Origin: Paraburkholderia sp. CNPSo 3272
Lineage (GTDB): Bacteria; Pseudomonadota; Gammaproteobacteria; Burkholderiales; Burkholderiaceae
DNA: 58,813 nucleotides
Reading direction: 5' to 3'
Assembly (NCBI RefSeq): GCF_024206495.1
Contig: NZ_JAMBPQ010000045.1
Span: 1-58,813 of the forward strand
Part shown: positions 8,707-16,524 of the stretch, one piece after another
Numbering within the stretch: position 1 is the stretch's first letter
How the letters are laid out: every line of letters begins with the position of its first letter
Program-made: the position numbers and the translations under genes
The notes under the pieces: model-generated
The model's database searches: none
Seen by the model: only the letters and a program-made list of their open reading frames with translations
What the model was told of the DNA's origin: nothing

Positions 8707-8722
8707 CTGTATATTTATACAG
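8707..8722 (-). promoter_or_regulatory. LexA (SOS) box of the imuA operon
   Basis: CTGTATATTTATACAG is a CTG-N10-CAG dyad with an all-AT centre, matching the LexA consensus of beta- and gammaproteobacteria. It lies 86 bp upstream of the imuA start and overlaps TATA-rich promoter sequence. Confidence 0.92.
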
Positions 8723-8762
8723 TATTTTTGGAGATTGGAGGAGGCGGAAATTGGGGATGGGT

Positions 8763-8885
8763 CATTTTGCGATCCATTGCAAAATGCTGATCCAGGCTCT
8801 TGCGCGATGGATCGGCCGCCGGACGTCGTGCTGACGTCCGGGGCAAACGCCGCTTAATGCTCACCGCCAGCCCGACGCGGGCTGG
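8763..8885. repeat. Three consecutive inverted repeats after the FAD dehydrogenase gene
   Basis: The dyads are CATTTTGC/GCAAAATG (8763-8786), CCGGACGTC/GACGTCCGG (8819-8841, 9-bp perfect stem, 5-nt loop) and CCAGCCCG/CGGGCTGG (8867-8885, 3-nt loop). None has a U-run. The last two could act as terminator-like or mRNA-stabilising structures for the minus-strand FAD dehydrogenase transcript. The rest of the 298-bp gap holds the imuA promoter region. Confidence 0.7.
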
Positions 8886-8919
8886 CCCACTGCGATAAAC
8901 GGCGCGGGGTTAGTCGCTA

Positions 8920-10536
8920 TCAGGACGCCGACGTCAAATCGAGCGCCACGGCTTGCGCCACTTCGATGCCGTCGATGGCCGCCGAGTAGATACCACCGGC
9001 ATACCCGGCGCCTTCGCCGGCCGGATACAGGCCTTCGACGTTCATGCTCTGGAAATTGTCCTTGCGCCGAATGCGCAGCGGCGACGACGTGCGCGTCTCC
9101 ACGCCGGTGAGCACGGCATCGTGCATCGCGAAGCCTGCGATCTTCCTGTCGATCTGAGGCAGGGCCTCACGGATGGCTTCGATCACGTAGTCGGGCAGCG
9201 CGGTGCTGAGATCGGTCGGGTGCACACCCGGCTTGTAAGACGGCACCACGGAGCCGAGCGACGTCGACGGACGGCCGGCGATAAAGTCGCCGACCAGCTG
9301 GCCCGGCGCCTGATAGTTGCCGCCGCCGAGTTCGAATGCCCGCTCTTCCCACTTGCGCTGGAAGGCGATACCCGCGAGCGGACCGCCCGGATAGTCCTCC
9401 GGCGTGATGCCGACGACGATGCCCGCATTTGCGTTGCGCTCGGCCCGCGAATACTGGCTCATGCCATTGGTGACCACGCGGCCGGGTTCGGAGGTCGCCG
9501 CGACCACCGTGCCGCCCGGGCACATGCAGAAGCTATAGACCGCCCGCCCATTGTTGGCGTGATGCACCACCTTGTAGTCGGCCGCGCCGAGTTGCTTGTG
9601 GCCCGCAAACTTGCCGAAACGGCTGCGATCGATCACTCCCTGCGGATGCTCGATCCGAAAGCCCAGCGAAAACGGCTTGGCTTCCATGAAAACGCCGCGA
9701 TCGTGCAGCATCTCGAACGTGTCGCGGGCACTGTGGCCGACGGCCAGCACCACGTGGTCGCACGGCAGCGTCTCCCCGTTCGAAAGCTTGAGCGCGCGCA
9801 CCTTGCCCTGTTCGATTTCGATGTCTTCGACGCGGCTTTCGAAGCGCACCTCACCGCCCAGCTCGTGGATGGTGGCGCGCATTTTTTCCACCATGCTCAC
9901 GAGACGGAACGTGCCGATGTGCGGCCGGCTCAGATACAGGATGTCTTCCGGCGCGCCCGCCTTGACGAACTCCTCGAGCACCTTGCGGCCATAGTGGTGC
10001 GGATCCTTGATCTGGCTGTACAGCTTGCCGTCGGAGAACGTCCCGGCCCCGCCTTCGCCGAACTGCACGTTGGATTCGGGGTTGAGCACGGACTTTCGCC
10101 ACAGCCCGAAGGTGTCCTTGGTGCGCTCGCGCACGGCCTTGCCGCGTTCGAGGATGATGGGACGAAAACCCATCTGCGCGAGGACCAGTCCCGCGAACAA
10201 GCCGCAGGGCCCCATGCCGATCACCACCGGACGCGCACGCGTCGAGTGCTCGGGGGCCTTGGCGACAAAGCGGTAGGTCATGTCCGGCGTGATGCCGCAA
10301 TGCGGCTTGCCGGCGATCCGCCTGAGCGCGGCCGTTTCGTCCTTGACTTCGACGTCGACGATATAGGTCAGCTTGATATCCGAGCGCTTGCGTGCATCGT
10401 GCGCACGGCGGAATACGGTGTAACGCACGAGCGCATCCGTCCCCACGCCGAGATCCGCGAGGCGTCCCCGAATCGCGGCTTCAAGTTCGCTTTCGGCGTG
10501 GTCGAGGGGGAGTTTGACTTCGGATAAACGTAACAT
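8920..10536 (-). CDS. FAD-dependent dehydrogenase (COG2509-type)
   Basis: This 538-aa flavoprotein has an N-terminal domain of about 100 residues and then a dinucleotide-binding motif VVIGMGPCGLFAG at about residues 104-116. It has a second conserved block FGEGGAGTFSDGKLYSQIKD, FSLGFRIEHPQ, MCPGGTVVAATSE and a C-terminal FAD-closing motif GLYPAGEGAGYAGGI. This is the family annotated as uncharacterised FAD-dependent dehydrogenases; substrate unknown. The ATG at 10536 was chosen because the frame upstream of it is non-coding and continues into tRNA-Pro. Confidence 0.88.
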   Translation of the reverse strand: MLRLSEVKLPLDHAESELEAAIRGRLADLGVGTDALVRYTVFRRAHDARKRSDIKLTYIVDVEVKDETAALRRIAGKPHCGITPDMTYRFVAKAPEHSTRARPVVIGMGPCGLFAGLVLAQMGFRPIILERGKAVRERTKDTFGLWRKSVLNPESNVQFGEGGAGTFSDGKLYSQIKDPHHYGRKVLEEFVKAGAPEDILYLSRPHIGTFRLVSMVEKMRATIHELGGEVRFESRVEDIEIEQGKVRALKLSNGETLPCDHVVLAVGHSARDTFEMLHDRGVFMEAKPFSLGFRIEHPQGVIDRSRFGKFAGHKQLGAADYKVVHHANNGRAVYSFCMCPGGTVVAATSEPGRVVTNGMSQYSRAERNANAGIVVGITPEDYPGGPLAGIAFQRKWEERAFELGGGNYQAPGQLVGDFIAGRPSTSLGSVVPSYKPGVHPTDLSTALPDYVIEAIREALPQIDRKIAGFAMHDAVLTGVETRTSSPLRIRRKDNFQSMNVEGLYPAGEGAGYAGGIYSAAIDGIEVAQAVALDLTSAS

Positions 10537-10708
10537 GGCTGCCAGGGTGCGATCGCCACCGGGACTGTGGCCGATCCGTATTTTATAAGCTCGGCGGCTT
10601 TTCCAATGGAACGCAAGCCGGACGACGAAACGCGAGCGCGTATGACCCAACGTGGGAGAAAAACAAAAAGGGGCTACAGGCCAATGGCGTGTAACCCCTC
10701 GGTATTGC

Positions 10709-10785
10709 TGGTCGGAGCGATAGGATTCGAACCTACGACCCTCTGATCCCAAATCAGATGCGCTACCAGGCTGCGCTACGCTCCG
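10709..10785 (-). tRNA. tRNA-Pro (anticodon UGG)
   Basis: The 77-nt cloverleaf has acceptor stem CGGAGCG/CGCTCCG, D-loop AGCCTGGT, anticodon loop TTTGGGA (anticodon TGG), TΨC arm with GGTTCGAATCC and an encoded CCA end. Confidence 0.97.
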
Positions 10786-10796
10786 ACGAATCAATG

Positions 10797-10826
10797 ATTG
10801 TATCGGTAATGATGCCGCGCCGTCAA
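10797..10826 (-). promoter_or_regulatory. Promoter of tRNA-Pro
   Basis: On the minus strand TTGACG (10821-10826) and TACAAT (10797-10802) are 18 bp apart, just upstream of the tRNA 5' end at 10785. Confidence 0.7.
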
Positions 10827-10948
10827 ATCCGAGCGAATCATAAAGCCAAAAAAGAGATCGACCTCACGCGCTTGCCGCAGACCAGCCAGGCGTGCACCAT
10901 GACAGCAAACGCCGTACGTCCACCCATATAACCAGACAAGGAGACGTC

Positions 10949-11413
10949 ATGCATCTCATCCTCTGGCGCCACGCCGAAGCCGAAGACATCGCCGCCAGCG
11001 ACCTCTCCCGCCAGCTCACCACGCGCGGGCGCAAGCAGGCGCAGAACGTCGCGCGCTGGCTGCGCGCTCGCCTGCCCCACGACGCGGTGATCCTCGCCAG
11101 CCCCGCCACCCGCACCATCCAGACCGCCGAGGCGCTCACCGATCAATATCGCGTCGTGCGCGAACTCGCCCCCGACGCGAGCGTCGAGCAGGTGCTGACC
11201 GCCGTCGGCTGGCCCGAGGGCCTCGCGTCCACGGTCGTCGTGGTCGGCCATCAGCCCACGCTCGGCGAAGTCGCGGCGCGGCTGCTCTCGGGAGGCGCCG
11301 ATTCGCGCAGCTGGGCCGTGAAGAAGGCCGGCGTGCTGTGGCTCGCGAGCCGTGAGCGCGACGGCGGCGACCAGGCCGTCCTGCACGCCGCCATCACGCC
11401 TGACCTCGTTTAG
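10949..11413 (+). CDS. sixA: SixA-type phosphohistidine phosphatase
   Basis: This 154-aa histidine phosphatase superfamily protein has the N-terminal RHG-type motif ILWRHAEAED and a second catalytic His in VVVGHQPTLGE. SixA removes phosphate from phosphohistidine, for example on phosphorelay or PTS proteins. An AAGGAG ribosome-binding site precedes the ATG at 10949. The gene is monocistronic, followed by a hairpin without a U-run. Its place at the edge of the phosphate/polyphosphate block is suggestive but not proof of a linked role. Confidence 0.87.
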   Translation: MHLILWRHAEAEDIAASDLSRQLTTRGRKQAQNVARWLRARLPHDAVILASPATRTIQTAEALTDQYRVVRELAPDASVEQVLTAVGWPEGLASTVVVVGHQPTLGEVAARLLSGGADSRSWAVKKAGVLWLASRERDGGDQAVLHAAITPDLV

Positions 11414-11442
11414 CCCTCCGCCCCCGCCTGCGCCTGCCCACC

Positions 11443-11462
11443 GGGCCGCCTGTACGCGGCCC
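11443..11462 (+). terminator. Hairpin after sixA
   Basis: GGGCCGC/GCGGCCC, a 7-bp stem with a 6-nt loop, lies 30 bp after the sixA stop. There is no U-run, so termination is uncertain. Confidence 0.35.
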
Positions 11463-11541
11463 CACAGCGCTTCAAGCCCACTTCCAAACGCTCCCGCCGC
11501 CCCCGGTTTTTCGGGCCCACTCGTGCGTCTGTCTTACGCCA

Positions 11542-11590
11542 CGTCATCGAATCGTCATTGCGATTTCATGGAAACGTAACCGCGTATTAC
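11542..11590 (+). promoter_or_regulatory. Pho-box-like array and -10 of olsB
   Basis: CGTCATC (11542), CGTCATT (11553) and TTTCATG (11564) recur with an exact 11-bp period, the arrangement of PhoB half-sites (CTGTCAT-like). A -10-like TATTAC follows at 11585-11590, 44 bp before the olsB start. Confidence 0.6.
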
Positions 11591-11633
11591 TACATTGCCG
11601 GAAAAGTTCTCTTACTTCCGACCAGGACGCCCC

Positions 11634-12452
11634 ATGCGAGATCTGCCGACGCCCACCCTGCCGTTCGCCTCGACGCTGTTCGAGTCGAACCGACGCTTGC
11701 CGCGTGCCGAAGAAACGGTCACCGCGCAGCATCGGCTGCAGGTGGCCTGGGCTCGCACCGACGAGGAACTGCGCGAGGCGCAGCGCCTGCGCTACCGCGT
11801 TTTCGCCGAAGAGATGGGCGCACGCCTGACCGGCCCCGCCGGCCTCGACGTCGACGCCTTCGACGCCTACTGCGATCACCTGCTCGTGCGCGACCTCGAC
11901 ACGCTCAAGGTCGTCGGCACCTACCGCGTGCTGCCGCCGCACCAGGCGGCGCGCATCGGCCGCCTGTATGCCGAAAGCGAATTCGACGTCTCGCGCCTCG
12001 CGCATCTGCGCCCGAAAATGGTCGAGGTGGGCCGCTCGTGCGTGCATCCCGACTACCGCAGCGGCTCGGTCATCATGTCGCTGTGGGGCGGTCTGGGCGG
12101 CTATATGCAGCACAACGGCTACGAGACGATGCTCGGCTGCGCGAGCGTCGCCATGGCTGACGGCGGCCACTACGCGGCGAACCTGTACTGCGCGCTCGGC
12201 GCGAACGCGCTGACGGCGCCCGAGTACCGCGCATTCCCGCACACGCCGCTGCCCGTCGAGGAACTGCGCACCGGCACGCCCGCCGTGCCGCCGCCGCTCA
12301 TCAAGGGCTACCTGCGCCTTGGCGCGAAAATATGCGGTGCGCCCGCCTGGGACCCCGACTTCAACACCGCCGACTTCCTCACGCTCTTCCGCCTCTCGGA
12401 AATCAACGAGCGTTACGCGCGCCACTTCCTCGGCGAAGCCGTCACGCGCTAA
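11634..12452 (+). CDS. olsB: L-ornithine N-alpha-acyltransferase OlsB (GNAT-like)
   Basis: This 272-aa acyltransferase belongs to the hemolysin-like GNAT group. Conserved blocks are LRYRVFAEEMGA, FDAYCDHLLVRD, VVGTYRVLPP, EVGRSCVHPDYRSG and MLGCASVAMADGG, as in OlsB. The enzyme makes lyso-ornithine lipid from ornithine and 3-hydroxyacyl-ACP, the first step to the phosphorus-free membrane lipid. The ATG at 11634 follows AGGA; an in-frame TTG at 11595 is an alternative. A strong terminator follows. Phosphate-limitation control is inferred from the Pho-like box and the neighbouring pho genes. No olsA acyltransferase is in the window. Confidence 0.8.
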   Translation: MRDLPTPTLPFASTLFESNRRLPRAEETVTAQHRLQVAWARTDEELREAQRLRYRVFAEEMGARLTGPAGLDVDAFDAYCDHLLVRDLDTLKVVGTYRVLPPHQAARIGRLYAESEFDVSRLAHLRPKMVEVGRSCVHPDYRSGSVIMSLWGGLGGYMQHNGYETMLGCASVAMADGGHYAANLYCALGANALTAPEYRAFPHTPLPVEELRTGTPAVPPPLIKGYLRLGAKICGAPAWDPDFNTADFLTLFRLSEINERYARHFLGEAVTR

Positions 12453-12502
12453 GGCCTCATCTGCCCTTCGTTGGGCAAATTCCGCGGGCAAAGCCAGTGG
12501 AC

Positions 12503-12537
12503 AAAAAAGCCCGGCTCACCAACGAGCCGGGCTTTTT
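12503..12537. terminator. Bidirectional terminator between olsB and ppx
   Basis: AGCCCGGCTC/GAGCCGGGCT, a 10-bp stem with a 6-nt loop, is flanked by A-run and T-run, serving the convergent olsB and ppx genes. Confidence 0.92.
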
Positions 12538-12565
12538 AATCGGCGAGACGCGCAGCGCGCGACGC

Positions 12566-14077
12566 TCACTCCTCCGTATAGACCACGCGATACGGAATGC
12601 CGATTTTGCCCCATTCCGCCGCTTCCTGAACGAGGTTGTAATCGGTGAGCGGATTGTTCTGGACCCAGGCATTGGGCAGCAACACTTCGTAGCCGTTGCC
12701 CTCCTCCACCACCTTGATGTGCGGCAGGCCGACATCGGCGCGGCGGCGCGTGAGCAGCGCGGCGAGGCGCAGACAGAACAGCAGCGTCCATTCCACATCG
12801 CGTGTTTGCGAGAGCTTGCCGAGCTTGCCCACGTGGCCGAGCACGAGCGCGGCGAGGCGCGCCTGATCGGTGCGCGAGAAGCCGGGCATGTCGGCGTTGC
12901 TGGCGATGTAGGCCGAATGCTTGTGATACGCGCTGTGCGAGATGGAAAGCCCGATTTCGTGCAGCGACGCCGCCCATGCGAGGAACATGCGGTTCTCTTC
13001 GCGGCGCTCCTCGTCGGGCTCCTCGAACTGGTCGTAGAACTTCACGGCCAGCTCGCCAATGCGCCCCGCCTGCGCGCGATCCACGCCGTAGCGGCGCATG
13101 AAGCCCTCCACCGTGACCGTACGCATGTCCTCGTGCTGCGAGCGACCCAGCAGGTCGTAGAGCACGCCCAGGCGCAGTGCGCCGTCCGTGGTATCGACGT
13201 AGTCGATGCCGAGTTCCTCGAACACCGCGATCATGATCGAGAGACCGCCCGCCAGCACCGGAATGCGGTCGGGCTTGAGCGCGACGAGCTTGAGCCGGTT
13301 GACGTTCTCGGCCTTGATGAGCGCGCGCTTCAGGCGCTCGAGGCCGCCGCGCGAAATGCCATGCGAGACGCCGGGATCGTTGAAGCCGTTCGCCTCGACG
13401 AGTTCCGCGAGCGCGCGCGCCGTGCCCGACGAGCCGATCGCCTGGTCCCAGCCGGTCTTGCGATAGTCGGCGGAAATGATCTGGATTTCGCGCGTGGCCG
13501 CGAGCTCGGCCTGGCGCATGGTGTACTCGTCGACGTTGCCCGAGGGGAAGAACTGGCGGCTATGGCTCACGCAGCCGATATAGAGGCTTTCCATGCGGAT
13601 CGGCGTGTAGTGCGCGCCGATGATGAACTCCGTCGAGCCGCCGCCGATGTCCACTACGAAGCGCTTGCCCGCGCTCGCCGGCACTGAGTGCGCGGCGCCC
13701 GCATAGATGAGACGCGCTTCTTCTCGCCCCGCGATCACTTCGATCGGGAAACCGAGCGCGGCTTCCGCCTCGGCGAGGAACTCGCGCGCGTTCTTGGCGA
13801 CACGCAGCGTATTGGTCGCCACCGCGCGCACCTGGTCGGGATGGAAGTCGCGCAGCCGCTCGCCGAAACGCTTGAGCGCATCCCAGCCGCGCACCTGCGA
13901 GGCGCGGTCGAGCAGTTTGTCCCTCGAGAGGCCGGCCGCGAGGCGCACCGGTTCGCGCAGCGCGTCCACCGGGTAGATCTGGCTGCCGGCGTCGGTTTCC
14001 TCGACGCGGCCTACGATCAGACGAAAGCTGTTCGAACCGAGATCGACGGCGGCAAGCAGTTGGGGATTGGTGACCAT
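12566..14077 (-). CDS. ppx: Exopolyphosphatase (Ppx/GppA family)
   Basis: This 503-aa enzyme has the ASKHA phosphate-binding motif AAVDLGSNSFRLIVG near the N-terminus and VVDIGGGSTEFIIG, followed by a C-terminal HD-like helical domain with ASLHEIGLSISHSAYHKHS. It releases phosphate from the ends of polyphosphate. The start at 14077 gives the canonical Ppx N-terminus; further in-frame ATGs lie at 14095, 14125 and 14167, and no strong ribosome-binding site decides between them. It is divergent from ppk, pairing polyphosphate synthesis with breakdown. Confidence 0.93.
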   Translation of the reverse strand: MVTNPQLLAAVDLGSNSFRLIVGRVEETDAGSQIYPVDALREPVRLAAGLSRDKLLDRASQVRGWDALKRFGERLRDFHPDQVRAVATNTLRVAKNAREFLAEAEAALGFPIEVIAGREEARLIYAGAAHSVPASAGKRFVVDIGGGSTEFIIGAHYTPIRMESLYIGCVSHSRQFFPSGNVDEYTMRQAELAATREIQIISADYRKTGWDQAIGSSGTARALAELVEANGFNDPGVSHGISRGGLERLKRALIKAENVNRLKLVALKPDRIPVLAGGLSIMIAVFEELGIDYVDTTDGALRLGVLYDLLGRSQHEDMRTVTVEGFMRRYGVDRAQAGRIGELAVKFYDQFEEPDEERREENRMFLAWAASLHEIGLSISHSAYHKHSAYIASNADMPGFSRTDQARLAALVLGHVGKLGKLSQTRDVEWTLLFCLRLAALLTRRRADVGLPHIKVVEEGNGYEVLLPNAWVQNNPLTDYNLVQEAAEWGKIGIPYRVVYTEE

Positions 14078-14300
14078 CGAGGGGGCAGGCTCCATGCGTG
14101 CATACAGAGACGAACGCGCGGCCATGCGGGCTTGTTGCGCCGCCGCCGCGCGGTCCAAATGCGTCATTTTAAGCGTAGCCGACTTCACCATGTCGCTCCT
14201 CGCATTCGTCATGACCATGGGTACTTTTACCCAGCGTGCATGTTCGCAACGCGACTTGTCGATTTCGTGAAAATGCGGCGTAAAATTTATGACACTTCGA

Positions 14301-14329
14301 ATGTCACAATAAAGTCATATTACTGTGAG
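14301..14329 (+). promoter_or_regulatory. Pho-box-like repeats ahead of ppk
   Basis: ATGTCAC (14301-14307), AAGTCAT (14312-14318) and CTGTGAG (14323-14329) repeat every 11 bp in the ppx-ppk gap, matching the layout of PhoB sites. This also argues against an in-frame GTG at 14325 being the ppk start. Confidence 0.65.
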
Positions 14330-14381
14330 AATTTCCGAGCGTCCGTTCGAATCCATTCCTGACATTCCGTTTTCATTGCCG

Positions 14382-16445
14382 ATGTCCATCCGCTATCCCC
14401 TACTCAATCGCGAACTGGGCATTCTGGGATTCAATGAGCGCGTGCTCGCACAGGCGTCCGATCCCGCTGTTCCTTTGCTGGAGCGCTTGCGCTTCATCTG
14501 TATCACCAGCAGCAACCTCGACGAATTCTTCGAAGTCCGTATGGCCGGGCTTCAGGAGCAGATGCGCGACAACCCGGGCGTGCTCTCGCCCGACGGCATG
14601 TCGCTGCAGCACGTGTACGACCTCGTGGTCGAGCGCGCGCAGCGTCTCGTGCATCGCCAGTACCGCATGCTGCACGACACCGTGCTGCCCGCGCTCGAAC
14701 AGGAAGGCATCTACTTCCACGGCACCGACGCCTGGAACGAAGCGCAAACCGCATGGGCGCGCAAATATTTCTTCGACGAACTGCTGCCCGTTCTCACGCC
14801 CATCGGGCTCGATCCCGCGCACCCGTTCCCGCGCGTGCTCAACAAGAGCTTGAACTTCGTGGTCGAACTCGAAGGCAAGGACGCATTCGGGCGGCAGGCC
14901 GTCATGGGCATCGTGCAGGCGCCGCGCGCGCTGCCGCGCCTCGTGCGCATGCCGCAGGAGCTTTCCGGCTTCCAGCACGGCTTCGTGCTGCTCGGCTCGC
15001 TCTTGCAGCGCTTCGTGGGCGAGCTGTTCCCGAGCCTCGTCGTGCGCAGTTGCAACCAGTTCCGCATCACGCGCAACAGTGAACTCTTCGTCGACGAGGA
15101 CGAAATCACCAACCTGCGCGTGGCGCTGCAGGGCGAACTGCCCGCGCGCCACCTGGGCAATGCGGTGCGGCTCGAAGTGTCGGCGGAAACGCCCCCGCAT
15201 CTCGTGAAACGCCTGCTCGACGAAAGCGGTCTCGACGAAAAAGACTGCTATTTCGTCGATGGCCCCGTGAATCTCGTGCGGCTCATGCAGTTGCCCGAGA
15301 TGGTCGATCGCCCCGACCTCAAGTTCGTGCCGCACGTGCCCGCCATTCCGCGGCGCATCGCCGCGAACAGCAACATGTTCGATGTGATCGATCAGGGCGA
15401 CGTGCTCCTGCATCATCCGTACGAGAGCTTCCAGCCCGTGCTCGAACTGCTGCTGCAGGCCGCGAACGATCCGAACGTGGTCGCGATCAAGCAGACGATC
15501 TACCGCACCGGCACCGACTCGCCGCTCATGGACGCGCTCATGCAGGCCGCGCGCAACGGCAAGGAAGTGACCGTGGTGGTGGAGCTGCTCGCGCGCTTCG
15601 ACGAAGAGACCAACATCAACTGGGCCGCGCAGCTCGAAGCCGTGGGCGCGCACGTGGTGTACGGCGTGGTGGGCCACAAGTGCCACGCCAAGATGATGCT
15701 GATCGTGCGCCGCGTGCCCGTGAACGGCCGCATGGTGCTGCGCCGCTACGTGCACCTGGGCACGGGCAACTACCATCCGCGCACCGCGCGCCTCTATACC
15801 GACTTCGGCCTCATGACCTCGGAGCCGAAGATGTGCGAGGACGTGCACCACGTCTTCCAGCAGCTCACAGGCATCGGCGGCGAGCTGCAGCTGCACGATC
15901 TGTGGCAGTCGCCGTTCACGCTGCATCCGAAGATGATTGAGGCGATCCGCAACGAAGCCGACGCCGCGCGCGCGGGCAAGAAGGCACGCATCGTCGCGAA
16001 GATGAACGCGCTGCTCGAGCCGACCGTGATCGACGAGTTGTACGAAGCATCGCAGGCCGGCGTGAAGATCGATCTGATCATCCGCGGCGTGTGCTCGTTG
16101 CAGCCGGGCGTGCCCGGGCTCTCCGAGAACATCACGGTGCGCTCGATCGTCGGGCGTTTCCTCGAACACCATCGCATCTACTACTTCTATGCGGGCGGCA
16201 AGGAAGAAGTCTACCTGTCCAGCGCGGACTGGATGGATCGCAACCTGTTCCGTCGCGTCGAAGTGGCGTTCCCGATCCACGACCGCAGGCTCAAGCGCCG
16301 CGTGATCGCCGAAGGGCTTTCCACTTTCCTCGGCGACAATCAATCGGCGTGGCTCATGCAAAGCGACGGCCACTATCGCCGCCGGCGCGCGGGCAAGGCC
16401 GTGCGTAATGCCCAGTTGAGCTTGCTGGCGAAGTTCTGTCCGTGA
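14382..16445 (+). CDS. ppk: Polyphosphate kinase 1
   Basis: This 687-aa enzyme has the usual PPK1 length and four-domain order. The N-terminal domain has RELGILGFNERVLAQA and ITSSNLDEFFEVR. The catalytic half has VVGHKCHAKMML with His at residue 435, the autophosphorylated histidine position of PPK1, and VHLGTGNYHPRTARL. It reversibly makes polyphosphate from ATP. The start ATG at 14382 gives the standard length. Ppx is encoded divergently and phoR/phoB converge from the other side. Confidence 0.97.
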   Translation: MSIRYPLLNRELGILGFNERVLAQASDPAVPLLERLRFICITSSNLDEFFEVRMAGLQEQMRDNPGVLSPDGMSLQHVYDLVVERAQRLVHRQYRMLHDTVLPALEQEGIYFHGTDAWNEAQTAWARKYFFDELLPVLTPIGLDPAHPFPRVLNKSLNFVVELEGKDAFGRQAVMGIVQAPRALPRLVRMPQELSGFQHGFVLLGSLLQRFVGELFPSLVVRSCNQFRITRNSELFVDEDEITNLRVALQGELPARHLGNAVRLEVSAETPPHLVKRLLDESGLDEKDCYFVDGPVNLVRLMQLPEMVDRPDLKFVPHVPAIPRRIAANSNMFDVIDQGDVLLHHPYESFQPVLELLLQAANDPNVVAIKQTIYRTGTDSPLMDALMQAARNGKEVTVVVELLARFDEETNINWAAQLEAVGAHVVYGVVGHKCHAKMMLIVRRVPVNGRMVLRRYVHLGTGNYHPRTARLYTDFGLMTSEPKMCEDVHHVFQQLTGIGGELQLHDLWQSPFTLHPKMIEAIRNEADAARAGKKARIVAKMNALLEPTVIDELYEASQAGVKIDLIIRGVCSLQPGVPGLSENITVRSIVGRFLEHHRIYYFYAGGKEEVYLSSADWMDRNLFRRVEVAFPIHDRRLKRRVIAEGLSTFLGDNQSAWLMQSDGHYRRRRAGKAVRNAQLSLLAKFCP

Positions 16446-16474
16446 TGCCTTGACGGAGCAATAACGCCGAACGC

Positions 16475-16505
16475 AAAAAAGCCGCTTCGAATGAAGCGGC
16501 TTTTT
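16475..16505. terminator. Bidirectional terminator between ppk and phoR
   Basis: GCCGCTTC/GAAGCGGC with a GAAT loop is flanked by an A6 and a T5 run, placed between convergent ppk and phoR. Confidence 0.92.
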
Positions 16506-16524
16506 CAATCGCGGCGGCGCTTCG

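Noticed and set aside
10537..10794. N-terminal extension of the FAD dehydrogenase
   Set aside because: The frame continues through tRNA-Pro and its promoter, which are clearly not coding.
14325..14381. GTG at 14325 as the ppk start
   Set aside because: It lies inside the Pho-box-like repeats, and the ATG at 14382 gives the usual PPK1 length.
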